DNA of 64,000 nt from Streptomyces microflavus (GTDB lineage Bacteria > Actinomycetota > Actinomycetes > Streptomycetales > Streptomycetaceae), in contig NZ_BMUG01000006.1 in the NCBI RefSeq assembly GCF_014650075.1, positions 1 to 64,000 of the forward strand. The letters are read 5' to 3'. Position numbers and translations under genes: made by a program. Under the pieces are notes generated by a model that saw only the letters and a program-made list of their open reading frames with translations, ran no database searches and had not been told where the DNA came from. The number at the start of each line of letters is the position of its first letter. Position 1 is the first letter of the stretch. Shown here in pieces: positions 8,577-16,540 of the stretch.

Positions 8577-8588
8577 TCCGACGCCGTT

Positions 8589-8633
8589 ACGACGATGGCC
8601 CCCGCTGACACGTTCAGCGGGGGCCGTCGTCGT
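8589..8633 (+). terminator. Strong hairpin terminator after DUF397 copy 2
   Basis: A 12-base perfect stem GGCCCCCGCTGA/TCAGCGGGGGCC with loop CACGT extends outward by ACGACGAT/GTCGTCGT, with one G-T pair, to about 20 pairs. It ends the XRE/DUF397 unit before the collagenase gene. Confidence 0.75.
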
Positions 8634-8677
8634 GCCCCCCGGGGCCGAAAGTCGCGCCGGGTGCCTTCTCAAAACCA

Positions 8678-8733
8678 GTGCTGTGTGAAATTGTACTGTC
8701 GCACAGCACCTTGCGTGTCCATGTCAACGACAT
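8678..8733. promoter_or_regulatory. Two inverted repeats upstream of the collagenase gene
   Basis: GTGCTGTG (8678-8685) and CACAGCAC (8702-8709) form perfect 8-base arms around a 16-base AT-richer spacer. Just downstream, ATGTC-AAC-GACAT (8721-8733) is a second palindrome. Its CATGTCA is also present in the candidate operator of the hydroxyproline operon at 11281-11295. Both lie about 85-140 bases before the collagenase start and are candidate operators. Confidence 0.4.
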
Positions 8734-8817
8734 CGATGTGCGAGGTGCCGCTCCGCCATCCCCACCCGCCCTCATCCCCCACACCCGTCCCGGGTGAGCC
8801 TTAAGAGGAGGCAGCTG

Positions 8818-11139
8818 GTGAAACCAGCATCGATGCGCAGACGCGCCGCGACCTTAGCCGCGTTGGCGCTCTGCATGTGCCTGGGTACGACCTCGTTCAG
8901 CACCCCGTCGTTCGCTTCAGCCCCGCGCCCCCCGGCGGCCGTCACGGACCCGGTGGACGGCGGTGGCGCGGAGATCCCGCCCGCCGCGTCCCTCCTGCCG
9001 GACGCTGCGCCCGAACCCGACCACGTACGCGCCTCGGCCCTGCCCGTCGACGAGCGAGGTCCGGCCCCCGCGTCCGACGCGGCGCTCAGGCGGGACTACG
9101 ACCAGCCTGCGGAAGGGTCCGCCACCGCTGCCGCCGCCTGCGATCCGGCGGACTTCACCTCGCGTACCGGCAGCGCCCTCGTCCAGCAGATCAAGGCGTC
9201 CACCACGGAGTGCGTCAACACGCTGTTCGGCCTCACCGGCGAGAACGCGCGCCTGGCGTTCCGTGAGGCGCAGATGGTGACCGTGGCGTACGCGCTGCGC
9301 GACGCCTCGGCCGCCTATCCCGGGAACGGGACCACCGGCGTACCCCAGTTGGTGCTGTACCTGCGGGCCGGGTACTACGTGCAGTGGTACAACGAGCCGG
9401 TCGTCGGCCCGTACGGACCGGCGCTCACCACCGCGATACGGTCCGCGCTCGACGCGTTCTTCGCCTCCCCGCGCTCCCGCGATGTCACCGACGCCAATGG
9501 CGAGACGCTCTCCGAAGCGGTCATCCTCATCGACAGCTCCCAGGAGAACGCCCGCTACCTCGATGTGGTCCGGCGGCTGCTCACCGGCTACGACACCTCG
9601 TACAACGCCCTCTGGAACATGCGGGCCGCCGTGAACAACACCTTCACCGTGCTCTTCCGGGGGCACCAACTCCCCGCTTTTGTCACGGCGGTGACGGCGG
9701 ACCGGTCCACGGCCGACACGGTCCACTCCTTCGCCTCCCGCAACCTCGCCCTCCTTGGCACCGAGCACGCCTTCCTCGTCACCAACGCGGGCCGCGAACT
9801 CGCCCGCTTCCTGCCGTACGAGGCGCTGCGCCCCACGGTCCGCCCGCAGGTCAAGGGGCTGCTCGACCGGACGTCCATCACCGGGGCGACGGCACCGCTG
9901 TGGGTGGGCCTGGCCGAGTCGGCGAACTACTACGACGCGGGCAACTGCGCCTACTTCGCGACCTGCGACCTCCCCGACCGCCTCGACAGGGCCGCCCTGC
10001 CGGTCCGGCACGACTGCAGCGCGAGCCTGCGCATCCGGGCTCAGGAGATGTCCGCCGCCCAACTCGCCTCCACCTGTGCCAGCCTGGCGGGCCAGGACGC
10101 CTTCTTCCACGGCATCGCGCGTGACGAAGGACCGGTGGCCGGCGACCTCAACACCCGCCTCGAAGTGGTCGTCTACAACTCCAGCGACGACTACGGGACC
10201 TACGCGGGCGCCATGTTCGGCATCGACACGAACAACGGTGGCATGTACCTGGAGGGCGACCCCTCCGCCGCGGGCAACCAGCCGCGCTTCATCGCCTACG
10301 AGGCCGAGTGGCTGAGGCCGGACTTCCAGATCTGGAACCTCAACCACGAGTACACCCACTACCTCGACGGCCGCTTCACCATGGCCGGTGACTTCGCCGA
10401 CGGCATGACCACCCCGACCGTCTGGTGGGTCGAGGGATTCGCGGAGTACGTCTCCTACTCGTACCGCCAACTCACCTACGACGCGGCCATCGCCGAGGCG
10501 GAAAAGCGCACTTACCCGCTGAGCACCCTGTTCGACACCACCTACGACAACAGCGACAGCACACGCGTCTACCGCTGGGGCTACCTCGCGGTCCGCTACC
10601 TGCTCCAGTCCCACCGCGCGGACCTGGACACCGCCCTCCGCCACTACCGCGCCGGGAACTGGAACGCGGCCCGCACCCACCTCAAGACCACCATCGGCAC
10701 CCGCTACGACGCCGGCTGGAACGCCTGGCTCACCGCCTGTGCCGCAGGCGACTGCGGAGAGGCCACGGACCCCACCGACCCCACCGACCCGACCGATCCG
10801 CCGGACCTGCCCGAGTGCACCCTCCCCGAGCGGACCCGGCTCGACCGCAACTGCGCACGGTCCGGCGTCTCGGCCAGGGCCGGCGACTACGCCTACCTCA
10901 CCCTCTATGTCCCCGCCGGGACAACGAAGTTGCGCATCAGCACCCACGGTGGAACGGGCAACGCCGACCTGTACCACCGGGCCGGTTCCTGGCCGTCGAA
11001 GACCGACTTCACCCACCGGTCCGCCAAGCCCGGCAACTCCGAGTCGGTGACCGTGAACAACCCCGCCCCGGGGTGGAACTACGTCTCGATCGCCGCTGAA
11101 CAGGCGGTGTCGGGGCTCGTGGTCTCCGCCGAGTACTGA
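8818..11139 (+). CDS. Secreted M9-type collagenase with C-terminal PPC domain
   Basis: A 773-residue secreted metalloprotease of the M9 (microbial collagenase) family that cleaves collagen outside the cell. It starts with a basic N-terminus, a hydrophobic stretch and a likely cleavage site after PSFASA. The zinc site is HEYTH at residues 510-514 with the third ligand E539 in WWVEGFAEYV. A TDPTDPTDPTD linker leads to a C-terminal pre-peptidase C-terminal (PPC) domain. GTG 8818 is chosen because GAGGAGG lies 7 bases upstream; an in-frame GTG at 8794 is less likely. A 15-bp hairpin follows, and the hydroxyproline catabolic operon starts 178 bases downstream, which fits use of collagen as nutrient. 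Confidence 0.93.
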   Translation: MKPASMRRRAATLAALALCMCLGTTSFSTPSFASAPRPPAAVTDPVDGGGAEIPPAASLLPDAAPEPDHVRASALPVDERGPAPASDAALRRDYDQPAEGSATAAAACDPADFTSRTGSALVQQIKASTTECVNTLFGLTGENARLAFREAQMVTVAYALRDASAAYPGNGTTGVPQLVLYLRAGYYVQWYNEPVVGPYGPALTTAIRSALDAFFASPRSRDVTDANGETLSEAVILIDSSQENARYLDVVRRLLTGYDTSYNALWNMRAAVNNTFTVLFRGHQLPAFVTAVTADRSTADTVHSFASRNLALLGTEHAFLVTNAGRELARFLPYEALRPTVRPQVKGLLDRTSITGATAPLWVGLAESANYYDAGNCAYFATCDLPDRLDRAALPVRHDCSASLRIRAQEMSAAQLASTCASLAGQDAFFHGIARDEGPVAGDLNTRLEVVVYNSSDDYGTYAGAMFGIDTNNGGMYLEGDPSAAGNQPRFIAYEAEWLRPDFQIWNLNHEYTHYLDGRFTMAGDFADGMTTPTVWWVEGFAEYVSYSYRQLTYDAAIAEAEKRTYPLSTLFDTTYDNSDSTRVYRWGYLAVRYLLQSHRADLDTALRHYRAGNWNAARTHLKTTIGTRYDAGWNAWLTACAAGDCGEATDPTDPTDPTDPPDLPECTLPERTRLDRNCARSGVSARAGDYAYLTLYVPAGTTKLRISTHGGTGNADLYHRAGSWPSKTDFTHRSAKPGNSESVTVNNPAPGWNYVSIAAEQAVSGLVVSAEY

Positions 11140-11174
11140 CCCTGGGGAGCCCGGCGAGACCGGCGCTTCCGACG

Positions 11175-11213
11175 CCGACGACCCGCTCCTGCCCGGTGGG
11201 AGCGGGTCGTCGG
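11175..11213 (+). terminator. Terminator after collagenase
   Basis: A perfect 15-base stem (CCGACGACCCGCTCC pairing with GGAGCGGGTCGTCGG) with a 9-base loop. It separates the collagenase transcript from the hydroxyproline operon. Confidence 0.8.
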
Positions 11214-11280
11214 CGGGTCGTCGGGCGGGTCGGAAGCGGGTGAGAAGCAGGCCGGGACGGGGTCTTGGCAGGCTCTGAGC

Positions 11281-11295
11281 CATGTGACATGTTAC
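11281..11295. promoter_or_regulatory. Candidate GntR operator before hydroxyproline operon
   Basis: CATGTGACATG is a perfect inverted repeat with a one-base centre. On the minus strand the site reads GTAACATGTCA, matching GTAACGTGACA in front of the GntR gene at 16446. It lies 23 bases before the first gene start, a place where repressor binding would block transcription. The assignment is inferred. Confidence 0.5.
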
Positions 11296-11317
11296 TGACG
11301 TGCTCAAGGGAGAGTCC

Positions 11318-12481
11318 GTGGATCTCGTCGTGATCGGCGCCGGAGTCGTCGGTGCCGCGTGCGCCTACTACGCCGCTCAGGCCGGTCTGTCCGTGGCCGT
11401 GGTCGACCGGGGGCCGGTCGCGGGCGGCACGAGCGGAGCGGGTGAGGGCAACCTCCTCGTCTCGGACAAGGAGCCCGGCCCCGAACTGGAGTTGGCCAGG
11501 ACTTCGCTCAGGCTCTGGAGTGACCTCGCACAAGTCCTGCCCGCCGACATCGAGTTCGAGGCCAAGGGCGGTCTCGTTGTCGCGGAGGACGGTGAACAGC
11601 TTTCAGCGTTACGTGAGTTCGCCGCCGCGCAGGCCCGGTCGGGGGTCACCGTGGAGGAGGTCGGTCCCGGCGGTCTCCACGACCGGGAGCCCCACCTCGC
11701 GCCCGGTCTCGCCGGAGGGTTCCACTACCCCGAGGACGCCCAGGTGCAGCCCGCCCGGGCCGCCGCCCGCCTGCTGGAGTGTGCCGGGCGCGCGGGGGCG
11801 CGGCTCTTCCTGGGGGAGGAGGTCACGGCCGTCACGACCACCCCGGAAGGCCGGGTGAGCGGGGTGCGCACCGCACGCCGCCGGCTGCTGACCGGAGCGG
11901 TCGTGAACGCGGCGGGCACCTGGGCGGGCCGGATCGCGGAGCTCGCGGGCTCCTACCTCCCCGTCCAGCCGCGACGGGGCTTCGTCCTCGTCACCGAACC
12001 CCTGCCCCCGCTGGTCCGGCACAAGGTCTACGCGGCCGGGTACGTCGCCGATGTGGCGAGCGGGGACGCCGGGCTGCAGACCTCGCCGGTCGTGGAGGGC
12101 ACCCCCGCCGGGCCCGTCCTCATCGGCGCGAGCCGGGAACGGGTGGGGTTCGACCGCCGCATCTCGGCCGAAGCCGTCCAACGCCTGGCCGCCGCCGCGA
12201 CCGGCCTCTTCCCGGTGCTGGCGCAGGTGCGGGTCCTCCGGGTCTACTGCGGCTTCCGCCCGTACCTGCCCGACCACCTGCCGGCCATCGGCCCCGACCC
12301 GTACGTACCCGGCCTCTTCCACGCCTGCGGCCACGAGGGTGCCGGGATCGGCCTCGCCCCGGCGACCGGACTGGCCATCGCCCGGCAACTGACCGGCGCG
12401 GCAACGGATTTCGACGTCGGCCCCTTCGACCCGGGCCGGTTGGCCGAACCCGCCGGTGTGTCTCCACGGAACGGCAACTGA
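11318..12481 (+). CDS. FAD-dependent oxidoreductase, D-hydroxyproline dehydrogenase beta-like (DadA family)
   Basis: A 387-residue flavoprotein with an N-terminal dinucleotide-binding motif (VVIGAGVVGAACAYYAAQAG) and a DAO-type C-terminal domain (ACGHEGAGIGLAPATG). In bacterial hydroxyproline catabolism the catalytic flavoprotein subunit of D-hydroxyproline dehydrogenase is of this type and oxidises cis-4-hydroxy-D-proline to pyrroline-4-hydroxy-2-carboxylate. I chose GTG 11318 because GGGAGAG lies 5 bases before it; GTG 11300 is also in frame. It is first in a six-gene plus-strand operon, next to the 2Fe-2S and NAD/FAD subunits. Another secondary amino acid as substrate is possible but less likely given the epimerase. 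Confidence 0.85.
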   Translation: MDLVVIGAGVVGAACAYYAAQAGLSVAVVDRGPVAGGTSGAGEGNLLVSDKEPGPELELARTSLRLWSDLAQVLPADIEFEAKGGLVVAEDGEQLSALREFAAAQARSGVTVEEVGPGGLHDREPHLAPGLAGGFHYPEDAQVQPARAAARLLECAGRAGARLFLGEEVTAVTTTPEGRVSGVRTARRRLLTGAVVNAAGTWAGRIAELAGSYLPVQPRRGFVLVTEPLPPLVRHKVYAAGYVADVASGDAGLQTSPVVEGTPAGPVLIGASRERVGFDRRISAEAVQRLAAAATGLFPVLAQVRVLRVYCGFRPYLPDHLPAIGPDPYVPGLFHACGHEGAGIGLAPATGLAIARQLTGAATDFDVGPFDPGRLAEPAGVSPRNGN

Positions 12482-12551
12482 CCTTCCGGCATACGCGCAT
12501 TCGCGTACCCGGGTTCCCGGGTTCCCGTACGAGAGAGGGGAAGAGCGGTAC

Positions 12552-12857
12552 ATGCGACACCGAGCCGAACCACCCGCCGAGGCCGGGCCCGTCCGCTTCG
12601 CCTTCGACGGCCGTGCCGTCGCCGCCCGCCAGGGACAGAGCATCGCGGGCGCCCTGTGGGACCACGGCATCGTGGCCTGGCGCACCACACGCGTCGGCGG
12701 ACGGCCGCGAGGGGCGTTCTGCGGGATGGGCGTCTGCTTCGACTGCCTGGTCGTCGTCAATGGCGCACCCGGTCAACGCGCGTGCCTCGTAAGGGTGTCG
12801 GAGGGCGACACGGTCACCTCGCAGGAAGGGCACGGGCGTGACGGGCTCGGCAGCTGA
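12552..12857 (+). CDS. 2Fe-2S protein, D-hydroxyproline dehydrogenase gamma-like
   Basis: A 101-residue ferredoxin-like protein. The cysteine cluster CGMGVCFDC (about residues 57-65) and a further cysteine in RACLVRV provide the 2Fe-2S ligands. It would pass electrons between the two flavoproteins of the hydroxyproline dehydrogenase complex. ATG 12552 is chosen over upstream in-frame starts because similarity to the family (VRFAFDGRAVAARQGQSIAG) begins shortly after it. Its 3' end overlaps the next gene by 20 bases. Confidence 0.85.
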   Translation: MRHRAEPPAEAGPVRFAFDGRAVAARQGQSIAGALWDHGIVAWRTTRVGGRPRGAFCGMGVCFDCLVVVNGAPGQRACLVRVSEGDTVTSQEGHGRDGLGS

Positions 12858-14379
12858 CGGCACGCGGGGGAGTGGCGGCCCCGCGCCGGGCGGATACGAC
12901 CTCGCGGTCATCGGCGCCGGGCCCACAGGGCTGGCCGCCGCCGTCACCGCGGCCGACAGCGGCCTGAGCGTCGTCCTGATCGACGCCTCGGAACGCCCGG
13001 GCGGCCAGTACTTCCGCCATGCCGCCCCCGGACTCGCCCCGCGCGGGAACCCCGTCCACCACAAACGGGCCACCTTCGCCGCGCTGTCGGCCCGCCTGGC
13101 GGCACACGTGCGCGGAGGCAGGATCACCCGCCTCCCGCGACGACACGTCTGGACGGCCGAGGAGAGCGGCCCGGCGGCGGGCCCCGAACGCTGGACGCTC
13201 CGCCACGTCCCGGTCGACGGCGCACCGGCCGCCCCGACCCCCGCCGACGGCATACGGGTCACGAGAGCCCGCTGCCTCCTGCTGGCCACGGGCGCCTACG
13301 AACGCCAACTCCCCTTCCCCGGCTGGACCCTGCCCGGGGTGGTCGCCGCCGGAGGTGCCCAGGCGATCCTCAAGGACTCCGGCGCGCTCCCCGGCCGGCG
13401 CATCGTCGTGGCCGGCAGCGGACCGCTCCTGCTCGCGGTCGCCGTCTCCCTGGCGGAGGCGGGTGCCGACATCCCCGTGCTGGCCGAGGCCGCCTCGTAC
13501 ACCGGCTATGCCGGGCGCCTCGGTGTGCTCGCCCGCAACCCGGCGAAGGCGGTGGAGGGAGCCCGGCTCGCGGCGGATCTCCTGCGGTACCGGATCCGGC
13601 CGCGCACCCGCAGCGCGGTCGTCCGGGCGCACGGTACGGACCGGGTCGAGGCGGTCACCCTCGCCACCCTCGACCGGGACTGGCGGCCGGTGGCCGGGAC
13701 CGAGGTGCGGATCGCCTGCGACGCGCTCGCCGTCGGCCACGGCCTCGTCCCCCAGCTCGAACTGGCCGTCGCTCTCGGCTGCACACTGCGCACCGCACCG
13801 GACGGGACACCCGCCGTCGAGGCCGACGACCAACAGCGCACCGACATAGCGGGGTTGTGGGCGGCAGGTGAATCGACCGGCATCGGAGGCGTCGAACTCG
13901 CCCTGCTGGAGGGCCGGTCGGCAGCCCTGAGCGTGGCCGCCGCCCTCCACGGCAGCGTGCGCGGCCGCGGACCGCGCGCGGCCACTGCCCGACAACGCCG
14001 CTTCGCCGACCTCATGGCCTCGGTCCACCGCCCCGGCGCGCACTGGCCGCAGTGGGTCACCCAGGACACCGAGATCTGCCGCTGCGAGGAGGTGACCGCC
14101 CATGAACTGCGGCAGGCACACGAGTTGGGGGCCCGGGACGCGCGGAGCGCCAAGCTGCTCACCCGGGCCGGGATGGGCTGGTGCCAGGGGCGCCTGTGCG
14201 AGACGGCCGTCACCTGCCTCGCGGCCGGCGGCGACGGCTCCGCCCCTCTCGCCCCCGCCCGCCGCCCGCTCTCCTGCCCGGTGTCGCTCCAGGACCTCGC
14301 GGAGTCCGCCCCGGCATCCGGCCCCGGCCCTGCCACCACCTCAGGCACCCCAGGCACATCAGGCTCCCCAGCCCTCTGA
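12838..14379 (+). CDS. NAD(P)/FAD-dependent oxidoreductase with 2Fe-2S tail, D-hydroxyproline dehydrogenase alpha-like
   Basis: A 513-residue pyridine-nucleotide-disulfide-type flavoprotein. The N-terminal FAD site is AVIGAGPTGLAAAVTAADSG, a second dinucleotide fold follows (VVAGSGPLLLAVAVSLAEAG), and a C-terminal BFD-like cysteine set (EICRCEEV then GWCQGRLCE) probably binds 2Fe-2S. This is the alpha-type subunit of three-part amine dehydrogenases such as D-hydroxyproline dehydrogenase. GGAAGG precedes the GTG at 12838, which lies inside the end of the 2Fe-2S gene, so the two are coupled. It ends in a low-complexity Pro/Ala/Gly/Ser tail. Confidence 0.85.
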   Translation: MTGSAADGTRGSGGPAPGGYDLAVIGAGPTGLAAAVTAADSGLSVVLIDASERPGGQYFRHAAPGLAPRGNPVHHKRATFAALSARLAAHVRGGRITRLPRRHVWTAEESGPAAGPERWTLRHVPVDGAPAAPTPADGIRVTRARCLLLATGAYERQLPFPGWTLPGVVAAGGAQAILKDSGALPGRRIVVAGSGPLLLAVAVSLAEAGADIPVLAEAASYTGYAGRLGVLARNPAKAVEGARLAADLLRYRIRPRTRSAVVRAHGTDRVEAVTLATLDRDWRPVAGTEVRIACDALAVGHGLVPQLELAVALGCTLRTAPDGTPAVEADDQQRTDIAGLWAAGESTGIGGVELALLEGRSAALSVAAALHGSVRGRGPRAATARQRRFADLMASVHRPGAHWPQWVTQDTEICRCEEVTAHELRQAHELGARDARSAKLLTRAGMGWCQGRLCETAVTCLAAGGDGSAPLAPARRPLSCPVSLQDLAESAPASGPGPATTSGTPGTSGSPAL

Positions 14380-14432
14380 CCTCCCAGTTCCCCACCCGCA
14401 TGCCCACCGCCTCGGACCGAAGGAGTTCACCC

Positions 14433-15359
14433 ATGCCCAGCACCCGCACCAACACCCGCACCGGCACCCGCACCCACCCCTGGCACGGCGTCATGGTCGC
14501 CACCACGCTGCCGTTCCGCGACGACCTCTCCGTCGACCTCGACGCCTTCGCCGACCACGTCCGCTCACTCATCGACGCCGGCTGCGACGGCGTCGTCCCG
14601 AACGGGTCCCTCGGCGAGTACCAGACACTCACCGACGACGAGCGCCGCCGGGTGGTCGAGACCGCCGTCGATGCGGCGGGCGACGGGGCCCGGGTGATGC
14701 CGGGCGTCTCCGCATACGGGAGTGCGGAGGCCCGGCGCTGGGCCGAGGAGGCGGCAGAGGCCGGGGCGGGCTCGGTGCTGCTGCTGCCGCCCAACGTCTA
14801 CCGGGCCGACGAGGCCGCCGTACGCGCCCACTACGCCGAGGTGGCCCGCGCCGGGCTGCCCGTGGTGGCCTACAACAACCCGTACGACACCCGGGTCGAC
14901 CTCACCCCGGCCCTGCTGGCGCAGCTCCACGAGGCGGGGGACGTCGTCGCCGTGAAGGAGTTCACGGGTGATGTGCGCCGGGCCTGGGAGATCGCCGAGC
15001 GCGCCCCCGGGCTCGACCTGCTGATCGGTGCCGATGACGTCCTGCTGGAACTGGCCGTGGCCGGGGCCGTCGGCTGGATCGCCGGATTCCCCAACGCGCT
15101 CCCCGGCTCCTGCACCGCCCTCTACCGCGCGGCGGTCGCCGGTGACCTGGACACCGCCGTACCCCTCTACCGGCGTCTGCACCCGCTGCTGCGCTGGGAC
15201 TCCAGGACCGAGTTCGTCCAGGCGATCAAGGCGTCCCAGGACGTGGTGGCCGACGGAAGCGGCGGACCCTGTCGGCCTCCCCGTACCCCGCTCTCCCCCC
15301 AGGACGAGGCGACCGTAAGGGGTTTGACCGAGAAGCTGCTCGCCGAGGGCCTGGACTGA
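14433..15359 (+). CDS. DapA-family lyase, probable pyrroline-4-hydroxy-2-carboxylate deaminase
   Basis: A 308-residue TIM-barrel protein of the dihydrodipicolinate synthase family. Visible are the substrate loop NGSLGEYQTLTDDER, the tyrosine in YNNPYDTRVDL and the Schiff-base lysine in VAVKEFTGD. In the hydroxyproline pathway a member of this family deaminates 1-pyrroline-4-hydroxy-2-carboxylate to 2-oxoglutarate semialdehyde, and the operon context supports that role here. GAAGGAG lies 7 bases before the ATG; the longer upstream frame covers the end of the previous gene and is not used. The next enzyme, 2-oxoglutarate semialdehyde dehydrogenase, is not in the window. Confidence 0.82.
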   Translation: MPSTRTNTRTGTRTHPWHGVMVATTLPFRDDLSVDLDAFADHVRSLIDAGCDGVVPNGSLGEYQTLTDDERRRVVETAVDAAGDGARVMPGVSAYGSAEARRWAEEAAEAGAGSVLLLPPNVYRADEAAVRAHYAEVARAGLPVVAYNNPYDTRVDLTPALLAQLHEAGDVVAVKEFTGDVRRAWEIAERAPGLDLLIGADDVLLELAVAGAVGWIAGFPNALPGSCTALYRAAVAGDLDTAVPLYRRLHPLLRWDSRTEFVQAIKASQDVVADGSGGPCRPPRTPLSPQDEATVRGLTEKLLAEGLD

Positions 15360-15400
15360 GTCGGCGAAGCCCACCCGTCCCCCTACGAAGGAGCAGAGCT

Positions 15401-16402
15401 GTGCGCAGCCGCCGCATCATCCACACCGTGGACTCCCACACCGAAGGCATGCCGACCCGCGTGGTCACCGGCGGCATCGGGACCGTACCCGGAGCGACCA
15501 TGAGGGAGAGGCGCACCTACTTCCAGGAGCACCTCGACCACCTCCGGACCTGGCTGATGTACGAGCCGCGCGGCCACGCGGCGATGAGCGGGGCGATCCT
15601 CCAGCCGCCCACCCGGCCCGACGCGGACTGGGGCGTGCTGTTCATCGAGGTGTCGGGGCTGCTGCCGATGTGCGGGCACGGCACCATCGGCGTCGCCACC
15701 GTGCTCGTGGAGACCGGGATGGTGACCGTCACCGAGCCCGTGACCACGGTCCGGCTGGACACCCCCGCCGGGCTGGTGGTCGCCGAGGTCCGGGTCGAGG
15801 ACGGGGCCGCCACCGCCGTGACCCTGCGCAACGTGCCCTCGTTCACCGTCGCCCTGGACCGCCGCGTCGAAGTCCCCGGGTACGGCACGGTCACCTACGA
15901 CCTCGCCTACGGCGGCAACTTCTACGCGATCCTCCCCCTCGACCGCCTGGGTCTGCCCTTCGACCGCGCACGCAAGGACGACATCCTGCGAGCCGGGCTG
16001 GACATGATGGCCGCCGTCAACGCCACGGACCCGCCCGTCCACCCGGAGGACACGTCGATCACCGGCTGCCATCACGTCCAGCTCCTGGCCCCCGGCTCGA
16101 CCGCCGTGCACTCCCGCCACGCCATGGCCATCCACCCGGGCTGGTTCGACCGGTCGCCCTGCGGCACCGGCACCTCCGCGCGCATGGCCCAGCTCCACAC
16201 CCGGGGCGAACTGCCCCTGCACCGCGACTTCGTCAACGAGTCCTTCCTGGGTACGTCGTTCACCGGCCGGCTCGTGGAGGAATGCCGGGTGGCGGGGGAG
16301 CCGGCGGTCGTCCCGACGATCACCGGGCGCGCCTGGATCACCGGCACCTCGCAGTTCCACCACGACCCCAGCGACCCGTTCCCGGACGGCTTCCTGCTGT
16401 GA
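15401..16402 (+). CDS. Proline racemase-family 4-hydroxyproline 2-epimerase
   Basis: A 333-residue proline racemase-family enzyme. Both catalytic cysteines are present: C91 in MCGHGTIG and C254 in RSPCGTGTSARMA. This marks an epimerase or racemase rather than the C/T-type trans-3-hydroxyproline dehydratase. It would interconvert trans-4-hydroxy-L-proline and cis-4-hydroxy-D-proline, the first step of the pathway encoded by this operon. GAAGGAG lies just before the GTG. Proline racemase activity cannot be excluded from sequence alone, but the neighbouring D-hydroxyproline dehydrogenase and DapA-family deaminase argue for hydroxyproline. Confidence 0.88.
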   Translation: MRSRRIIHTVDSHTEGMPTRVVTGGIGTVPGATMRERRTYFQEHLDHLRTWLMYEPRGHAAMSGAILQPPTRPDADWGVLFIEVSGLLPMCGHGTIGVATVLVETGMVTVTEPVTTVRLDTPAGLVVAEVRVEDGAATAVTLRNVPSFTVALDRRVEVPGYGTVTYDLAYGGNFYAILPLDRLGLPFDRARKDDILRAGLDMMAAVNATDPPVHPEDTSITGCHHVQLLAPGSTAVHSRHAMAIHPGWFDRSPCGTGTSARMAQLHTRGELPLHRDFVNESFLGTSFTGRLVEECRVAGEPAVVPTITGRAWITGTSQFHHDPSDPFPDGFLL

Positions 16403-16445
16403 GGGAGGTCGGTCCCGACCCCCTCCGGAGGCGAACCCCCTTCGG

Positions 16446-16456
16446 GTAACGTGACA
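16446..16456. promoter_or_regulatory. Candidate GntR autoregulatory site
   Basis: GTAACGTGACA lies 84 bases before the GntR start and matches GTAACATGTCA (minus strand) at 11285-11295 in 9 of 11 positions. The repeated occurrence in front of the operon and of its regulator suggests one binding consensus, GTAACRTGWCA. Confidence 0.45.
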
Positions 16457-16540
16457 TTGCACCGACGACTCCCCGTGGCGCCGACGGTTCCGTAGCGAAG
16501 AAGCCCGAAAGTGAAGAAGTCCGAAGTCCCGGAGGACGCC

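Noticed and set aside
8917..11307. 796-residue minus-strand frame opposite the collagenase gene
   Set aside because: Antisense to a clearly recognisable protease with intact active site; no recognisable domains or plausible start.
15401..16402. trans-3-hydroxyproline dehydratase
   Set aside because: Dehydratases of this family have Thr in place of the second catalytic Cys; here C254 is present.
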